Numbered from the stretch's first letter, positions 50,861-60,928 are shown. The stretch is DNA of 64,000 bases from Pseudomonas sp. ANT_J12 (GCF_008370045.1 NZ_VOBN01000018.1:1-64000); one strand, 5' to 3'. The notes: generated from the sequence alone by a model not told the origin. Made by a program: numbers and translations.

Positions 50861-52798
50861 ATGCCCCGCCAAAGCGACCTGCGTTTCACCTTTGAGCCCT
50901 TGAAGGGCGATCCCTTCGAAGTGGTCTCGTTCACCCTCGAAGAAGGTCTCTCTCAACCCTTCAAGCTTGAACTGGAGCTGGTCAGCCACAACGCCGCCAT
51001 TGACTTCAATCGCCTGCTCGACCTGGCTGCGCTGTTCACCCTCTGGCGCGGCGAGACTCCGGTGCGTTATGTCCACGGTCTGGTAAGTCTGTTTCAGCAG
51101 GGCGACACCGGCTTTCGCCGCACCCGCTACACCGCCGTGCTCGAACCGACCCTGGCCCGCTTCGACCTGCGCTCCAACTGGCGCATCTTCCAGGGCCAGA
51201 CTGTGCCCGACATCATCACTAGCGTCCTCACCGAGCAAAAGCTGACCGACCTGCGCAGCGAAATCTGCTTCGAACACCAACCCCGCGAATACTGCGTACA
51301 AGCCGGCGAAACCGACCTCGATTTCATCGCCCGCCTCGCCGCCGAGGAAGGCCTGCTCTACACCTTCGAACACCGCGCCGACGGCCACACCCTCGTCCTC
51401 ACCGACCGCGTCGGCGGCCTGGGCACCATCGGCACCCACACCGATTGCCCAGTGATTTATCAGCCCATGGGTGGCGGTGATTCCAAAGAGCCGGCCTTGA
51501 ACCGCTTCCACTACACCGAGCAAGTGCGCACCGCCGTACAGGTGCAGCGCGACTACACCTTCACCCACCCACGCTATAACCAGCAGCACACCGCCACCGG
51601 TGACCAGGACCTGAATAATCAACATAAAGATTACGAACGCTACGACTACCCCGGCCGCTACAAGCGTGATATCGCCGGCAAACCCTTCACCAAAACCCGC
51701 CTGGCCGCCCTGCGCAACGACGCCAAGCTGGCCCATCTGGAAGGCGACGATGCGCGCCTGCAACCGGGGCTGGCCTTTGATCTGTGCGAGCACCCGCGCG
51801 AAGACTTCAATGACCGTTGGCGCACCATCGCCATCAGCCACGAAGGCAAGCAGCACACCAGCCTGCAGGAAGAGTCGTTTGGTAGCGGCCTCGGCACCTC
51901 TTACACGTTGAAAGCCAGCGCCATCCGCTGGACCTCCGACTGGAAAGCCCCGCTGCGCGACAAACCCTGCATCGACGGCCCGCAGATCGCCACGGTGGTC
52001 GGCCCGCCCGGTGAGGAGATCTATTGCGACGAATGGGGCCGGGTCAAGATGCAGTTCCCGTGGGATCGCGCTGATAAAAACAACGATCAGAGTTCGTGCT
52101 GGATTCGTGTGGCTCAGGGCTGGGCCGGCGCGACCTGGGGCGCGATGGCGATACCCCGCGTGGGCCAGGAACTGATCATCAGCTACCTCGACGGCGACCC
52201 CGACCAGCCTATCGCCACGGGCCGCACTTACCGCGAGACCAACCTGCCGCCGTATGAGCTTCCCAAACACAAAACGCGCATGACCATCAAAAGCCGCACC
52301 CACAAGGGCGAAGGCTTCAACGAGCTGCGCTTTGAGGATGAACGGGGCCAGGAGGAAGTATTCATCCATGCCCAGAAAGACCAGAACACCGTGGTCAAAA
52401 ACAACCAGACCCAATCGATTGGCGCGGACCGAAGCAGCCAGGTCGGCCAAGACGAAACCATCACCGTCGGCCGCACCCGCATGCGGGTGGTGAAGGCCAA
52501 TGACACCTTGAAAGTGGGCGGCGGCAAGAATGATCACGTCGCTGGCGAGTACTACATCGGCGTGGGCAAACAGCTGCGCCTCGAATGCGGCAAGACCGTC
52601 ATAGAGCTCAACGAAAACGGCGACCTGAACATCACCTGCGAGAACTTCAACATCACCGGAATGAACGCCGGCAAGGTCAACACCTTGTCAGGAAAACTCG
52701 ATTTGAACATGAGTGGAAAGGCTTGCGGCACCAGCGCGAACGGCGTCAGTGGCGCGGACATCCAGGGCGATGTAGACGGCTACTTCAATCATGAATAA
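50861..52798 (+). CDS. vgrG: VgrG (TssI), T6SS spike protein
   Basis: A 645-residue VgrG. The gp27-like part starts RFTFEPLKGDPFEVVSFTLE and includes YCVQAGETDLDFIARLAAEE. The OB-fold is at about 390-450 (IYCDEWGRVKMQFPWDR, GWAGATWGAMAIPRVGQE). A gp5-like needle with repeated strands (NDTLKVGGGKNDHVAGEYY) follows. There is no extra C-terminal effector domain. It overlaps the short frame before the chaperone gene and belongs to the hcp-PAAR-vgrG-eagR-rhs cassette that delivers the Rhs toxin. Confidence 0.95.
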   Translation: MPRQSDLRFTFEPLKGDPFEVVSFTLEEGLSQPFKLELELVSHNAAIDFNRLLDLAALFTLWRGETPVRYVHGLVSLFQQGDTGFRRTRYTAVLEPTLARFDLRSNWRIFQGQTVPDIITSVLTEQKLTDLRSEICFEHQPREYCVQAGETDLDFIARLAAEEGLLYTFEHRADGHTLVLTDRVGGLGTIGTHTDCPVIYQPMGGGDSKEPALNRFHYTEQVRTAVQVQRDYTFTHPRYNQQHTATGDQDLNNQHKDYERYDYPGRYKRDIAGKPFTKTRLAALRNDAKLAHLEGDDARLQPGLAFDLCEHPREDFNDRWRTIAISHEGKQHTSLQEESFGSGLGTSYTLKASAIRWTSDWKAPLRDKPCIDGPQIATVVGPPGEEIYCDEWGRVKMQFPWDRADKNNDQSSCWIRVAQGWAGATWGAMAIPRVGQELIISYLDGDPDQPIATGRTYRETNLPPYELPKHKTRMTIKSRTHKGEGFNELRFEDERGQEEVFIHAQKDQNTVVKNNQTQSIGADRSSQVGQDETITVGRTRMRVVKANDTLKVGGGKNDHVAGEYYIGVGKQLRLECGKTVIELNENGDLNITCENFNITGMNAGKVNTLSGKLDLNMSGKACGTSANGVSGADIQGDVDGYFNHE

Positions 52799-52817
52799 CC
52801 CCATAAGGACGGCTTCA

Positions 52818-53246
52818 ATGCGCGAATACATCACCCACGATCTGATCATCGGGCTGGGCAATGAAATGCCTGACGACAACAGCGTCAACATGCTGGTGTT
52901 CAAGGCACGCGGCACCACCCTGGTGCTGGCACGCGGCCCCATGGACCCACAGAAAACGTTGGCCGAGACCTATACCCACCAGCTCACCGAGCTACGTAAG
53001 AAAGTCACTGCCTTCAAATGCACCAAGCCCGCAGAGGTGCGGGTAGGCGTCGACCGCAACATCGTCGCGATGGAAGTGCAAACCGAGTTCACACAAGGCA
53101 ACGCGCTGTCCTGCCAGTACCAACTGTCCTGTGAGTTGCCTGGCGAGCCTCGACTACTGGCGCTGACTTACAGCAAGGGCAGCGCGCTCACTGAAGCAGA
53201 TTTCGACCATTGGGAAACCCTCAAACAGTCACTTCGGTTCGCCTGA
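52818..53246 (+). CDS. EagR/DcrB-type chaperone for the Rhs effector
   Basis: A 142-residue DUF1795/DcrB-fold protein. Such Eag proteins bind the N-terminal membrane helices of Rhs effectors and hold them for loading on VgrG. It starts MREYITHDLIIGLGNEMP and has the strand TLVLARGPMDPQKTLAETY. AAGGA lies eight bases before the ATG at 52818, whereas an earlier ATG overlapping the vgrG stop lacks a site. Its place directly before an rhs gene with prePAAR and membrane helices is the standard arrangement. Confidence 0.85.
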   Translation: MREYITHDLIIGLGNEMPDDNSVNMLVFKARGTTLVLARGPMDPQKTLAETYTHQLTELRKKVTAFKCTKPAEVRVGVDRNIVAMEVQTEFTQGNALSCQYQLSCELPGEPRLLALTYSKGSALTEADFDHWETLKQSLRFA

Positions 53247-53287
53247 ACCGTTCTTCTCGAATGACCTGATCGCAAGGAAGATGATTC

Positions 53288-56200
53288 GTGGCAGACACCG
53301 TACACGCCGCCCGTGTGGGCGATCCCATTCTGCACACCTCCGTATGGGCTGAAATCCTCGCCACTGTAGCGGAAGCGGTAGTGTATGCCGCCGTCACTGC
53401 CGCCGTGATCGCGGCAGCGCCTTACGTGCTGGCAGCGGCAGGCATCGCAGCGGTAGGCGCAGTGGCGATCGGCGTAGGCGCCGGGTTGCTGGTGACGGCG
53501 ACGAGTTTGGTTCCTGCCGGTGACAAATCCATCGGGGAGCATTTCAGCGATGCGTGCAGTGGATTTTTCAACGCGCTGATTCCCCCCACGCCCCAGGGCA
53601 ACATCGCAAGCGGTTCCGTTGACACTCGCATCAATGGCGAACTGGCGGCCCGTGCCGCCGGCATACAAACCGACGAGCCCGACGAGCCCTCGGCCAAGCC
53701 CAGTGTAATGGACACCATTTTTGGCGTGGTCGCTGGACTCAACCCTGTCGTCGCGATCTACCAAACCATCGACGGCATTATTAACCCGCCCATGGTGGCC
53801 GCGCCTGCCAGCGGAACCCGGCCCGCCGAACTGGACCAGGTGGTGTGCATGCGCCACCTGCCCATGCCCACGCAGTACTTGGCCGAGGGCTCCTCGGAAG
53901 TCTTCATCAACAGCCAGCCTGCCGTCCGTAGCGGTGATCGCACTACGTGCGAGGCCACCGTCGGCCCGGATACCGACGTGTCACCGGATGTTCGTATCGG
54001 CGGTGAACCGTTGGTGGTGCGGCCCATCCAAGGAGGGAAAAACAAAATCGGCATGGTTGTGGGCATCATCGCCGGCATCCTAATCGCGCGAAAGTTCGGG
54101 CCCAAAAGCTGCTCGGTGGGTAACCCGGTAGCGGTGTCCACCGGCGGCAAGTTTCAAGACGGCCCGGAAGACCTGGACTTCACCCTCCCCGGCCTCCTGC
54201 CCATCGTGTGGGCACGCCGCTACAACAGCAATGACCGGCGCGACAACGGGCTATTCGGCGTCGGCTGGAGTGTGTTCTACGAAGTTGAGATCGTACGCGT
54301 ACCCCACCCGGACGGTGGCGACCTGTGGGTGCACATCAACGCCGAGGGCGAACGCCTGGAACTGGGTCAACTCAAGCCCGGCAATCGCTTTGTCAGCACC
54401 CTCGATGGCCTTGCTTTTTTTGCGATAAGCGATGACTTGACGGTGGTCGAGGATATCCATGAAGGTCTGTATCAGGTCTTTGAAACCGATCCCCACACCC
54501 CGCAGCGCTCGCGGCTCGTGCGCCTGGGTGACCGCAATCTCAATACCCTCAATTTGCACTATGACGACCGGGGCCGGTTGCTGCATCTGCTTGACACAAG
54601 CAGCCGCGTCACCGTGCGCCTGCGCTACAACGACCTGCACCCACGCCGGGTGGAGCAGGTTGAGCGCCTGTACTTCAGTGACGAAGGCCCCGGGCATCTG
54701 GAACGCACCGAACCTCTGGTGCACTACCGCTATGACAGCCAGGGCGACCTGAGCGCAGTGCTCGATACCAGCGGCCAGGTGCTGCGGCGTTTCACCTACA
54801 CACCCGAGCGTTACATGAGCAGCCACACGCTGCCCACTGGGGCCACGCGTCACTATACCTGGACGTCCTTTGAAGTCCCCGAGCAAGGCCCGCAATCCGT
54901 CCGCGCCGACGGCACGTCCTATAACCTCCCACCCTTGCTGGAGCCGCAACCCGACCACGAATGGCGCGTCACCCGCCACTGGGGCAGCGATGGCGAGGAC
55001 TATCGCTTCGAATACGACCTGGCCAAGGGCGAAACCCGCGTCGTCGACAGCCTCGGCCGTGCGGAACGCTACTACTGGGGCGCGTTGTACGAGGTCAACC
55101 ACCACATTGATCCCCTGGGCCAATGCTGGCACAGCGACCTGCTGGCCGGGCAACTGCTCAAGACCACCGACCCACAAGGCGGCGAGTGGCACTACGTCTA
55201 CGATGACATCGGCCGCCTGATTGAAACCCGTGACCCCCTCGGCCGCTGCGAGCACATCGTCTACACCGAACACTGGGCGCTGCCGCTGAGCATCACCGAC
55301 CGTGGCGGCCACACCCGCACGTTCAGCTACGACGAACACGGCAACCTGCTCAGCGAAAAAGACCCGCTGGGGCACACCACGCGCTACCGCTATGACCCCC
55401 AGGGCCAGGTAGTGGAAATCATCGACGCCCACGACAAGCACAAGACCCTGGCCTGGAACCGCTATGGGCAACTGCTGCTGTATCGGGATTGTTCCAACTC
55501 GGAAAACCATTACCGCTATGACGAACGTGGCTATTTGTGCGCCAGCACCAATGCGCGTGGCGAGACCACTCAGTACCGTTACGATGCACGTGGCCACCTG
55601 ATCGAAAGCGAGCGCCCGGACGGACGTATCGACCGCTACCAGAGGAACCTCGCCGGCCAGCTCACTGACTACATCGACCCGGCCAACCTGCGGACGCAGT
55701 ACCGCTACGATCCGAGCGGACGGATCCAGCAACGGATTGATGCGCTGGGGTATAAGGTGCGCTTCAGCTATGACGCTTATGGGCGTTTGCAGCAGTTGAG
55801 TAATGAGAACGACGAAGCCTACCGGTTTGAGTGGGATGTGCTGGATCGCTTGAGCGCCCAGACCGATCTGGACGGCAGCTACCGCGTTTACCACTACAAC
55901 GCGGTGGACGATATCACCGGCACCGATGCTCATCCCACGCCAGCGGCGGAACCGCGCAACACTTACGAGGACGGCCCGCCACCGAGCGAGTCAGACGCCC
56001 CGATCAAGCATCGCTTCACCCGCGATGCGGTGGGCCGCTTGCTACGCAAAACCACTGACGATGGCATCACCGACTATGCCTACGATGCTGCGGACAACCT
56101 GTTGGCGATCACTTTTAAGGCTCACAACGGCGAACAGCAGCAGCTGAAATTTCGCTATGACGCCCTCGGTCAACTACTCAGCGAAAGCAGCGATGCCGGT

Positions 56201-57874
56201 GAACTGAACTACGCTTACGACGCCCTCGGCAACCTGGAAACCCTAACCCTGCCCGACCAGCGCCAGCTCAACCATCTGTACTACGGCAGCGGTCACCTGC
56301 ATCAACTCAACCTCAATGGCCGAGTGATCTGCGACTTCGAACGCGATCAACTGCACGACGAAGTCCTGCGCACCCAGGGCAGTCTACTGACCCGCACCCG
56401 CTACGACCGCTGCGGCCGCCTCAGCCAGAAAGCCCTGCACTACCGCAACGCCGCCCGCGAAGAACTGACGCTGCTGCAAAAAAACTACCAGTACGACGCC
56501 AGCGACAACCTGATCATCGAGCGCCTGACCCAGACCCAGCGCCGGGGCGGCAGCGATCCACGCCAACCGCTGCCGGATGACAGCCTGCTCGGGCGATTTC
56601 TCGGCCAGAGCCACGGCAAAAGTGTCGAAGGCAAAGAACATTACACCTACGACGCCACCGAACGCCTGCGCGACCACCGCCAAAGTAATCCGCACAACCC
56701 CGAGCTGCACCGCGAGACCTACAACTACGACGCCGCCGCAAACCTGCTTTCCACTGGCCGCATGGGTGGCTACATCAAGCACAACCGCGTGCATATCTTC
56801 GAGGACAAACGCTATCGCTATGACCGCTTCGGACGCCTGAGCGAAAAACGCATCGGCAGCCATACGGTGCAACGCTTTCGCTACGACGCCGAACAGCGGC
56901 TGATCTGCGTAGAGCAGGATCAGGGTTGGCAACGTTTGCGCAGCGAGTATCGCTACGACCCATTGGGGCGGCGCATCGGCAAACGGGTGTACCGCAATGA
57001 CAACGAACAGGCGCAGAGCGATGTGCAGTTTGTGTGGCAGGGGCTGCGACTGTTGCAGGAGGTGGAGCACGGGTTTGGCAGTGTGTACGTGTATGCCGAT
57101 CCCGACAGCTACGAGCCGCTGGCGAGGATCGACGGCAAACCGGGCAACGAGGAAATCCTCTACTTCCACACCAACCTTGCCGGGTTGCCGGAACAGCTCA
57201 CCGACGAGGCCGGGCTCAGCGTTTGGCACAGCGAGTACGAGGGCTGGGGCAAGAGTCGGGATGAGTGGCACGATCAACGGATCAGGCGCGAGCAGAACCT
57301 GCGCTTTCAGGGGCAGTACCTTGACCGCGAAACCGGGCTGCACTACAACACTTTCAGGTTTTATGATGCAGATGTAGGGAGGTTTACGCAGCCAGATCCG
57401 ATTGGGTTGATAGGTGGGTTGAACTTTTATCAGTACAACCCAAATGCAATTGGTTGGATCGACCCCCTCGGTTTATGTCGGCGCGGCAATAGCGCCACAA
57501 AGAACCACATGGACGGAATTAGAAATAACTTCATGCGCGATAATCCAAGCGCCACTCATACAGCAGGCGGTAGACATTCAGTAACACGTATAGAGCAACC
57601 AGAAACATACCTTAGGCCATTGATACCCAATATTAGAAAAGGTGCTTCTTATACAGACATGACCTTTAAAGATGCCAAGCTCCGTACAGTGTATGTGCAG
57701 ACAGTAGACAAAGGCTCTATTAATGGAATGAGTCGGCGAGAATGGGATAATGCGATCAGAATAACAAAACAGGACCCAACCGCCATTGTCATTACTGTAC
57801 CCAAAGGAATTACCCCGCCACCCGGCGCATTAAACACGGCAAATATGAAGCCGGGCGTAGTGAATATAAGGTGA
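53288..57874 (+). CDS. rhs: Rhs effector with prePAAR, membrane helices, PAAR and a C-terminal toxin of unknown type
   Basis: A 1528-residue T6SS Rhs effector. In order it shows a prePAAR motif (HAARVGDPILHT, 6-17), hydrophobic helices (about 20-72), a PAAR region (about 180-245), another helix (about 251-270), and an Rhs/YD cage with dozens of YDxxGR repeats. It ends with the cleavage-site motif IDPLGL (D1392) and a 132-residue toxin tip. The tip starts after an abrupt fall in GC content and contains GASYTDMTF, VYVQTVDKG and MSRREWDNAIR. The spacing could suit a PD-(D/E)xK-like nuclease, but I cannot assign it. The GTG start has AAGGA nine bases upstream. It follows its Eag chaperone and is followed by the immunity gene. 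Confidence 0.9.
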   Translation: MADTVHAARVGDPILHTSVWAEILATVAEAVVYAAVTAAVIAAAPYVLAAAGIAAVGAVAIGVGAGLLVTATSLVPAGDKSIGEHFSDACSGFFNALIPPTPQGNIASGSVDTRINGELAARAAGIQTDEPDEPSAKPSVMDTIFGVVAGLNPVVAIYQTIDGIINPPMVAAPASGTRPAELDQVVCMRHLPMPTQYLAEGSSEVFINSQPAVRSGDRTTCEATVGPDTDVSPDVRIGGEPLVVRPIQGGKNKIGMVVGIIAGILIARKFGPKSCSVGNPVAVSTGGKFQDGPEDLDFTLPGLLPIVWARRYNSNDRRDNGLFGVGWSVFYEVEIVRVPHPDGGDLWVHINAEGERLELGQLKPGNRFVSTLDGLAFFAISDDLTVVEDIHEGLYQVFETDPHTPQRSRLVRLGDRNLNTLNLHYDDRGRLLHLLDTSSRVTVRLRYNDLHPRRVEQVERLYFSDEGPGHLERTEPLVHYRYDSQGDLSAVLDTSGQVLRRFTYTPERYMSSHTLPTGATRHYTWTSFEVPEQGPQSVRADGTSYNLPPLLEPQPDHEWRVTRHWGSDGEDYRFEYDLAKGETRVVDSLGRAERYYWGALYEVNHHIDPLGQCWHSDLLAGQLLKTTDPQGGEWHYVYDDIGRLIETRDPLGRCEHIVYTEHWALPLSITDRGGHTRTFSYDEHGNLLSEKDPLGHTTRYRYDPQGQVVEIIDAHDKHKTLAWNRYGQLLLYRDCSNSENHYRYDERGYLCASTNARGETTQYRYDARGHLIESERPDGRIDRYQRNLAGQLTDYIDPANLRTQYRYDPSGRIQQRIDALGYKVRFSYDAYGRLQQLSNENDEAYRFEWDVLDRLSAQTDLDGSYRVYHYNAVDDITGTDAHPTPAAEPRNTYEDGPPPSESDAPIKHRFTRDAVGRLLRKTTDDGITDYAYDAADNLLAITFKAHNGEQQQLKFRYDALGQLLSESSDAGELNYAYDALGNLETLTLPDQRQLNHLYYGSGHLHQLNLNGRVICDFERDQLHDEVLRTQGSLLTRTRYDRCGRLSQKALHYRNAAREELTLLQKNYQYDASDNLIIERLTQTQRRGGSDPRQPLPDDSLLGRFLGQSHGKSVEGKEHYTYDATERLRDHRQSNPHNPELHRETYNYDAAANLLSTGRMGGYIKHNRVHIFEDKRYRYDRFGRLSEKRIGSHTVQRFRYDAEQRLICVEQDQGWQRLRSEYRYDPLGRRIGKRVYRNDNEQAQSDVQFVWQGLRLLQEVEHGFGSVYVYADPDSYEPLARIDGKPGNEEILYFHTNLAGLPEQLTDEAGLSVWHSEYEGWGKSRDEWHDQRIRREQNLRFQGQYLDRETGLHYNTFRFYDADVGRFTQPDPIGLIGGLNFYQYNPNAIGWIDPLGLCRRGNSATKNHMDGIRNNFMRDNPSATHTAGGRHSVTRIEQPETYLRPLIPNIRKGASYTDMTFKDAKLRTVYVQTVDKGSINGMSRREWDNAIRITKQDPTAIVITVPKGITPPPGALNTANMKPGVVNIR

Positions 57875-57879
57875 AGAGC

Positions 57880-58473
57880 ATGCCAAACAAAACCATGACA
57901 ATTGAAACATTTATGACAGAAAACGATGAAAAGAATTTTTCCATACTGCTAAAAAGTGAAATTCCACAGATAACTTTTATCGACGACTTTGTATGGAGCA
58001 CGCCTAGCCCGCCATTCCACGACACCTTATCACAATGCAAGGGCTGGGCCGGTTCCAATGCCGCGATCCTAAATGAAATGATACTTTCATCCAGGGACTA
58101 CAAGAAAACCATGGTGATCCCACACCAAAGTGGTTCTGGCTTTATCGGAGGGACAATCGGAAAAGGGCTCATTCAATTCCATCGTTCATATGAGGCGGGT
58201 TATGCGAAGAATTGCCTTCGAAATGGGAGACTCGCAGCATCGTACGATCCGGAAACCGACCCAGAAACTGATATTTTTGTAAAAACTGTCTGGCGTCTAT
58301 TTAAGAAGCACGCATTAAAAGTTCATTTAGTAAACATGAATAACGGCCAAATTCATGATAAACCCGAGAAAAGATTTTTTTCCTGGCCTGACGCAGTAGA
58401 AAAATATGATGGCAAAAACGGAAATTATTTAACAAACACAGCAATGACTTACTTTATAACTCGAAGGAATTAA
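57880..58473 (+). CDS. Probable immunity protein for the Rhs toxin
   Basis: A 197-residue soluble protein with low-GC codons like the toxin tip. No family is recognised. Visible parts include FIDDFVWSTPSPPFHDTL near residue 35 and YLTNTAMTYFITRRN at the end. It begins five bases after the rhs stop, with AAGG eight bases before the ATG at 57880, so it is translated with the effector. Position and composition are the basis for the immunity call. An alternative is a second effector part. Confidence 0.7.
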   Translation: MPNKTMTIETFMTENDEKNFSILLKSEIPQITFIDDFVWSTPSPPFHDTLSQCKGWAGSNAAILNEMILSSRDYKKTMVIPHQSGSGFIGGTIGKGLIQFHRSYEAGYAKNCLRNGRLAASYDPETDPETDIFVKTVWRLFKKHALKVHLVNMNNGQIHDKPEKRFFSWPDAVEKYDGKNGNYLTNTAMTYFITRRN

Positions 58474-58561
58474 TATCTCTTTGGAAAATCACCTTCGCAT
58501 CATGCTGTGAACCCAAACTCTGTCGCATTCAGTAGGCGAGTGATCACCACGCCCCCAGTTG

Positions 58562-59187
58562 GAGGATCCAGCAGCGTATTGATGCGCTAGGACATAAGTG
58601 CGTTTAGCTATGACGCTTATGGGCGTTTGCAACAGCTGAGCAATGAGAACGACGAAGCCTACCGGTTTGAGTGGGATGTGCTGGATCGCCTCTCCGTCCA
58701 GGTCGATCTGGACGGCAGCTACCGCGTCTATCACTACAACGCCGTGGACGATATTACTGGGACTGACGCTCACCCCACGCCTGCGCCGGAACCGCGTAAC
58801 ACTTACGAGGACGGCCCGCCGCCGAGCGAGTCAGACGCTCCGATCAAACATCGCTTCGCCCGCGATGCGGTGGGCCGGTTGCTGCGTAAAACGACTGACG
58901 ATGGGGTTACCGACTATGCCTATGATCCCGCTGACAACCTGCTGGCGATCAGCTTCAGCCATCGCAACGGCGAACAGCAGCAACTGAAATTCCGCTATGA
59001 CGCCCTCGCGTCAGATGCTCAGCGAAAGCAGCGATGCCGGTCAGTTGCAATACGCTTACGACGCCCTCGGCAACCTGGAACCCCTAACCCTGCCCGACCA
59101 GCGCCAACTCAACCACCTGTATTACGGCAGCGGTCACCTGCATCAACTCAACCTCAATGGCCGGGTCATTAGCGATTTCGAGCGCGC
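58562..59187 (+). pseudogene. Rhs core fragment, frameshifted
   Basis: The segment repeats the intact rhs core from RIQQRIDALG through YDAYGRLQQLSNENDEAYRF to NLNGRVISDFER with high identity. It has a one-base loss near 58592 and a one-base gain near 59010, both breaking the frame. It is a displaced copy of the cage, probably the remains of an earlier effector 3' region or an orphan tip cassette, and has no start site. It joins the next Rhs fragment at about 59187. Confidence 0.8.
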
Positions 59188-60208
59188 GACAAGACTACTT
59201 GCGATGCTGCCATCGACAGCGATGCCAATTTTTCTCCTAACGTTCGCATAGGTGGCGAGCCACTGACCGTGCGGGATATCCGCAATGGCAAAAGCAAGAT
59301 CGCGCAATTCACCGGCATGTTGGCCAGCATGTTGATTTCGCGCAAAATCAAGCTTCGGCCGCGACCGAAAGGTAGCCCCAAACCGTGGTGGCGCATTGGG
59401 AGATGCAAGGGTAACCCTGTGTTTGTCTCAACCGGCGGCAAAATTCTTGGAGGCCCCGAAGACCTCGACTTCACCTTGCCGGGCCTGCTTCCCATCGAAT
59501 GGGCCAGAGGTTACGACAGCAACGACCTGCGCCGCGACGGCCTGTTCGGCATGGGCTGGAGCGTGCCCTATGAAGTGGAAATCCTGCGCGTGCCTCATCC
59601 CGAGGGTGGCGAATTGTGGATCTATGTCGACGAAGAAGGCACCCGCCTGGAACTGGGTCGGCTAAAGGCAGGTGATGCCTTCGTCAGCGTGCTGGACGGA
59701 CTGGCGTTCTTTCAACTGGAAGACGGGCAGACCGTGGTCGAGGACATCTACACCGGCCTCTACCAAGTCTTCCAGACCGACCCGCACAACCCGAAACGCT
59801 CACGCTTGATCAAGCTGGGTGACCGTAATCTCAACACCTTGGGCTTGCTCTACGATCAAGCGGGCCGACCGCACTACATGTGCGACGATTTGAGCAAAAC
59901 CACCGTTCGGCTGAGCTATGACACGCAGCACCCGAAACGGGTCAGCCAAGTGGCCCGACTCTACATCAAGCTTGGCGATAATCCGCATATCGAACACACC
60001 GAAGTACTTGCCAGCTATCGCTACACCCAAAGCGGCCAGCTGCAGGACGTGCTCGATACCACCGGCCAGGTCTTGCGTAGCTTCACCTACACGGCGAATG
60101 GCTACCTCGACAGCCACACCCTGCCCAGTGGCGCGACTCTGCAGTATCAATGGCAACGCTTCGAAGTTCCCGCACAACGCCCTCAATCGGTGCGCGCAGA
60201 CGGCGCCA
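59188..60208 (+). pseudogene. Second Rhs fragment (PAAR to early cage), joined to a broken integrase
   Basis: The frame reads DKTTCDAAIDSDANFSPNVR and then RIGGEPLTVRDIRNGKSK, matching the PAAR-to-helix region of the intact Rhs. It continues through GNPVFVSTGGKILGGPEDLD, stays open to RPQSVRADGA, and then enters antisense integrase sequence. It therefore derives from a different rhs gene whose start and cage end are lost. The joint with the preceding fragment falls at a shared gagcgcgac-like sequence. Confidence 0.8.
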
Positions 60209-60768
60209 ACCCCCTTCTCAACCATGGCATAGCGAAACAACTGGTTGAGCCAGGTGCGGCATTTTTCTGCGGTGGTCATGGCTTTGCGCCGTTCAATCTT
60301 GCGCAGCACTTCCAGCACATGCTGGCGCGTAATCTGGACGATCGGCAGATCACCCAACCAAGGCAGGATGTCTTTGTTGAAGTGACGATCTATCTGCGAC
60401 AAGGTGCTCTGACGCCCGACCTTCAGGCTCAAGCCCCTGAACGCGCGCCAGTCTGTATAAACGCTACGAAAAGAGTTTTCCGTCGAGGCACTGGCTGCCA
60501 GTCGGGCTTCGCGTCGATTTGAACGTGGATCGACGCCCTGAGCGACCAGCGCACGCGCCTCGTCCCGCGCCGTGCGCGCTTCTTTAAGGCTGACTGCCGG
60601 GTAAACACCCAGTGAAATGCGCGATTGCTTACCCAGCCAGTAGAAGCGGAAGTGCCATTGCTTGGCACCCTTGGGGCCCACGAACAGCGCAAGCCCGCCC
60701 GAGCCTTTGAGGGTGTAATTTTTACCGGAAGGTTTCGCCTGGCGAACGGCGGTATCGGTCAAGGCCAT
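60209..60768 (-). pseudogene. Truncated P4-type tyrosine integrase
   Basis: About 186 residues from MALTDTAVRQAKPSGKNYTL through GGLALFVGPKGAKQWHFRF and YPAVSLKEARTARDEARALV to LNQLFRYAMVEKG are the N-terminal arm- and core-binding domains of P4-like integrases. The catalytic C-terminal half with the R-H-R-Y residues is missing, replaced by Rhs DNA in antisense. GGAGA precedes the ATG by seven bases. The gene starts about 230 bases beyond the 3' end of tRNA-Gly in the same direction, the normal place for an integrase of an island inserted there. Confidence 0.88.
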
Positions 60769-60928
60769 GAGTACATCTCCCGTCTCGTAGGGTCGAGGAG
60801 ATGTATATCGATGCCGGACCGGGACGTTCCACCCAAAAACCACTATGCCTGCTACCCGGATTCTATGTACTCAACAATGTACTTAAAAAACGTGGCTGGG
60901 GCCGGGTTTCGGCGGATCGCACTGGAAC
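60769..60928. other. Spacer between the broken integrase and tRNA-Gly
   Basis: No gene is seen. The integrase promoter and attachment core should lie here or in the tRNA 3' end. I did not find a second copy of the tRNA 3' end elsewhere in the window by eye. Confidence 0.4.

Noticed and set aside
50564..52537. A 657-codon minus-strand frame opposite vgrG
   Set aside because: It is the mirror of an unmistakable VgrG, with Val/Ala/Gly-rich composition and no family signature.
54251..55933. A 560-codon minus-strand frame opposite rhs
   Set aside because: It is a shadow of the repetitive Rhs core, whose codon pattern keeps the opposite frame open.
43149..58473. A complete type VI secretion system
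   Set aside because: No tssA, tssB, tssC, tssE, tssF, tssG or clpV is present in the window, and tssM is truncated.
59800..60843. A single 347-residue integrase protein
   Set aside because: Only the first part is integrase. The rest is antisense Rhs sequence, so the frame is a fusion of unrelated DNA.
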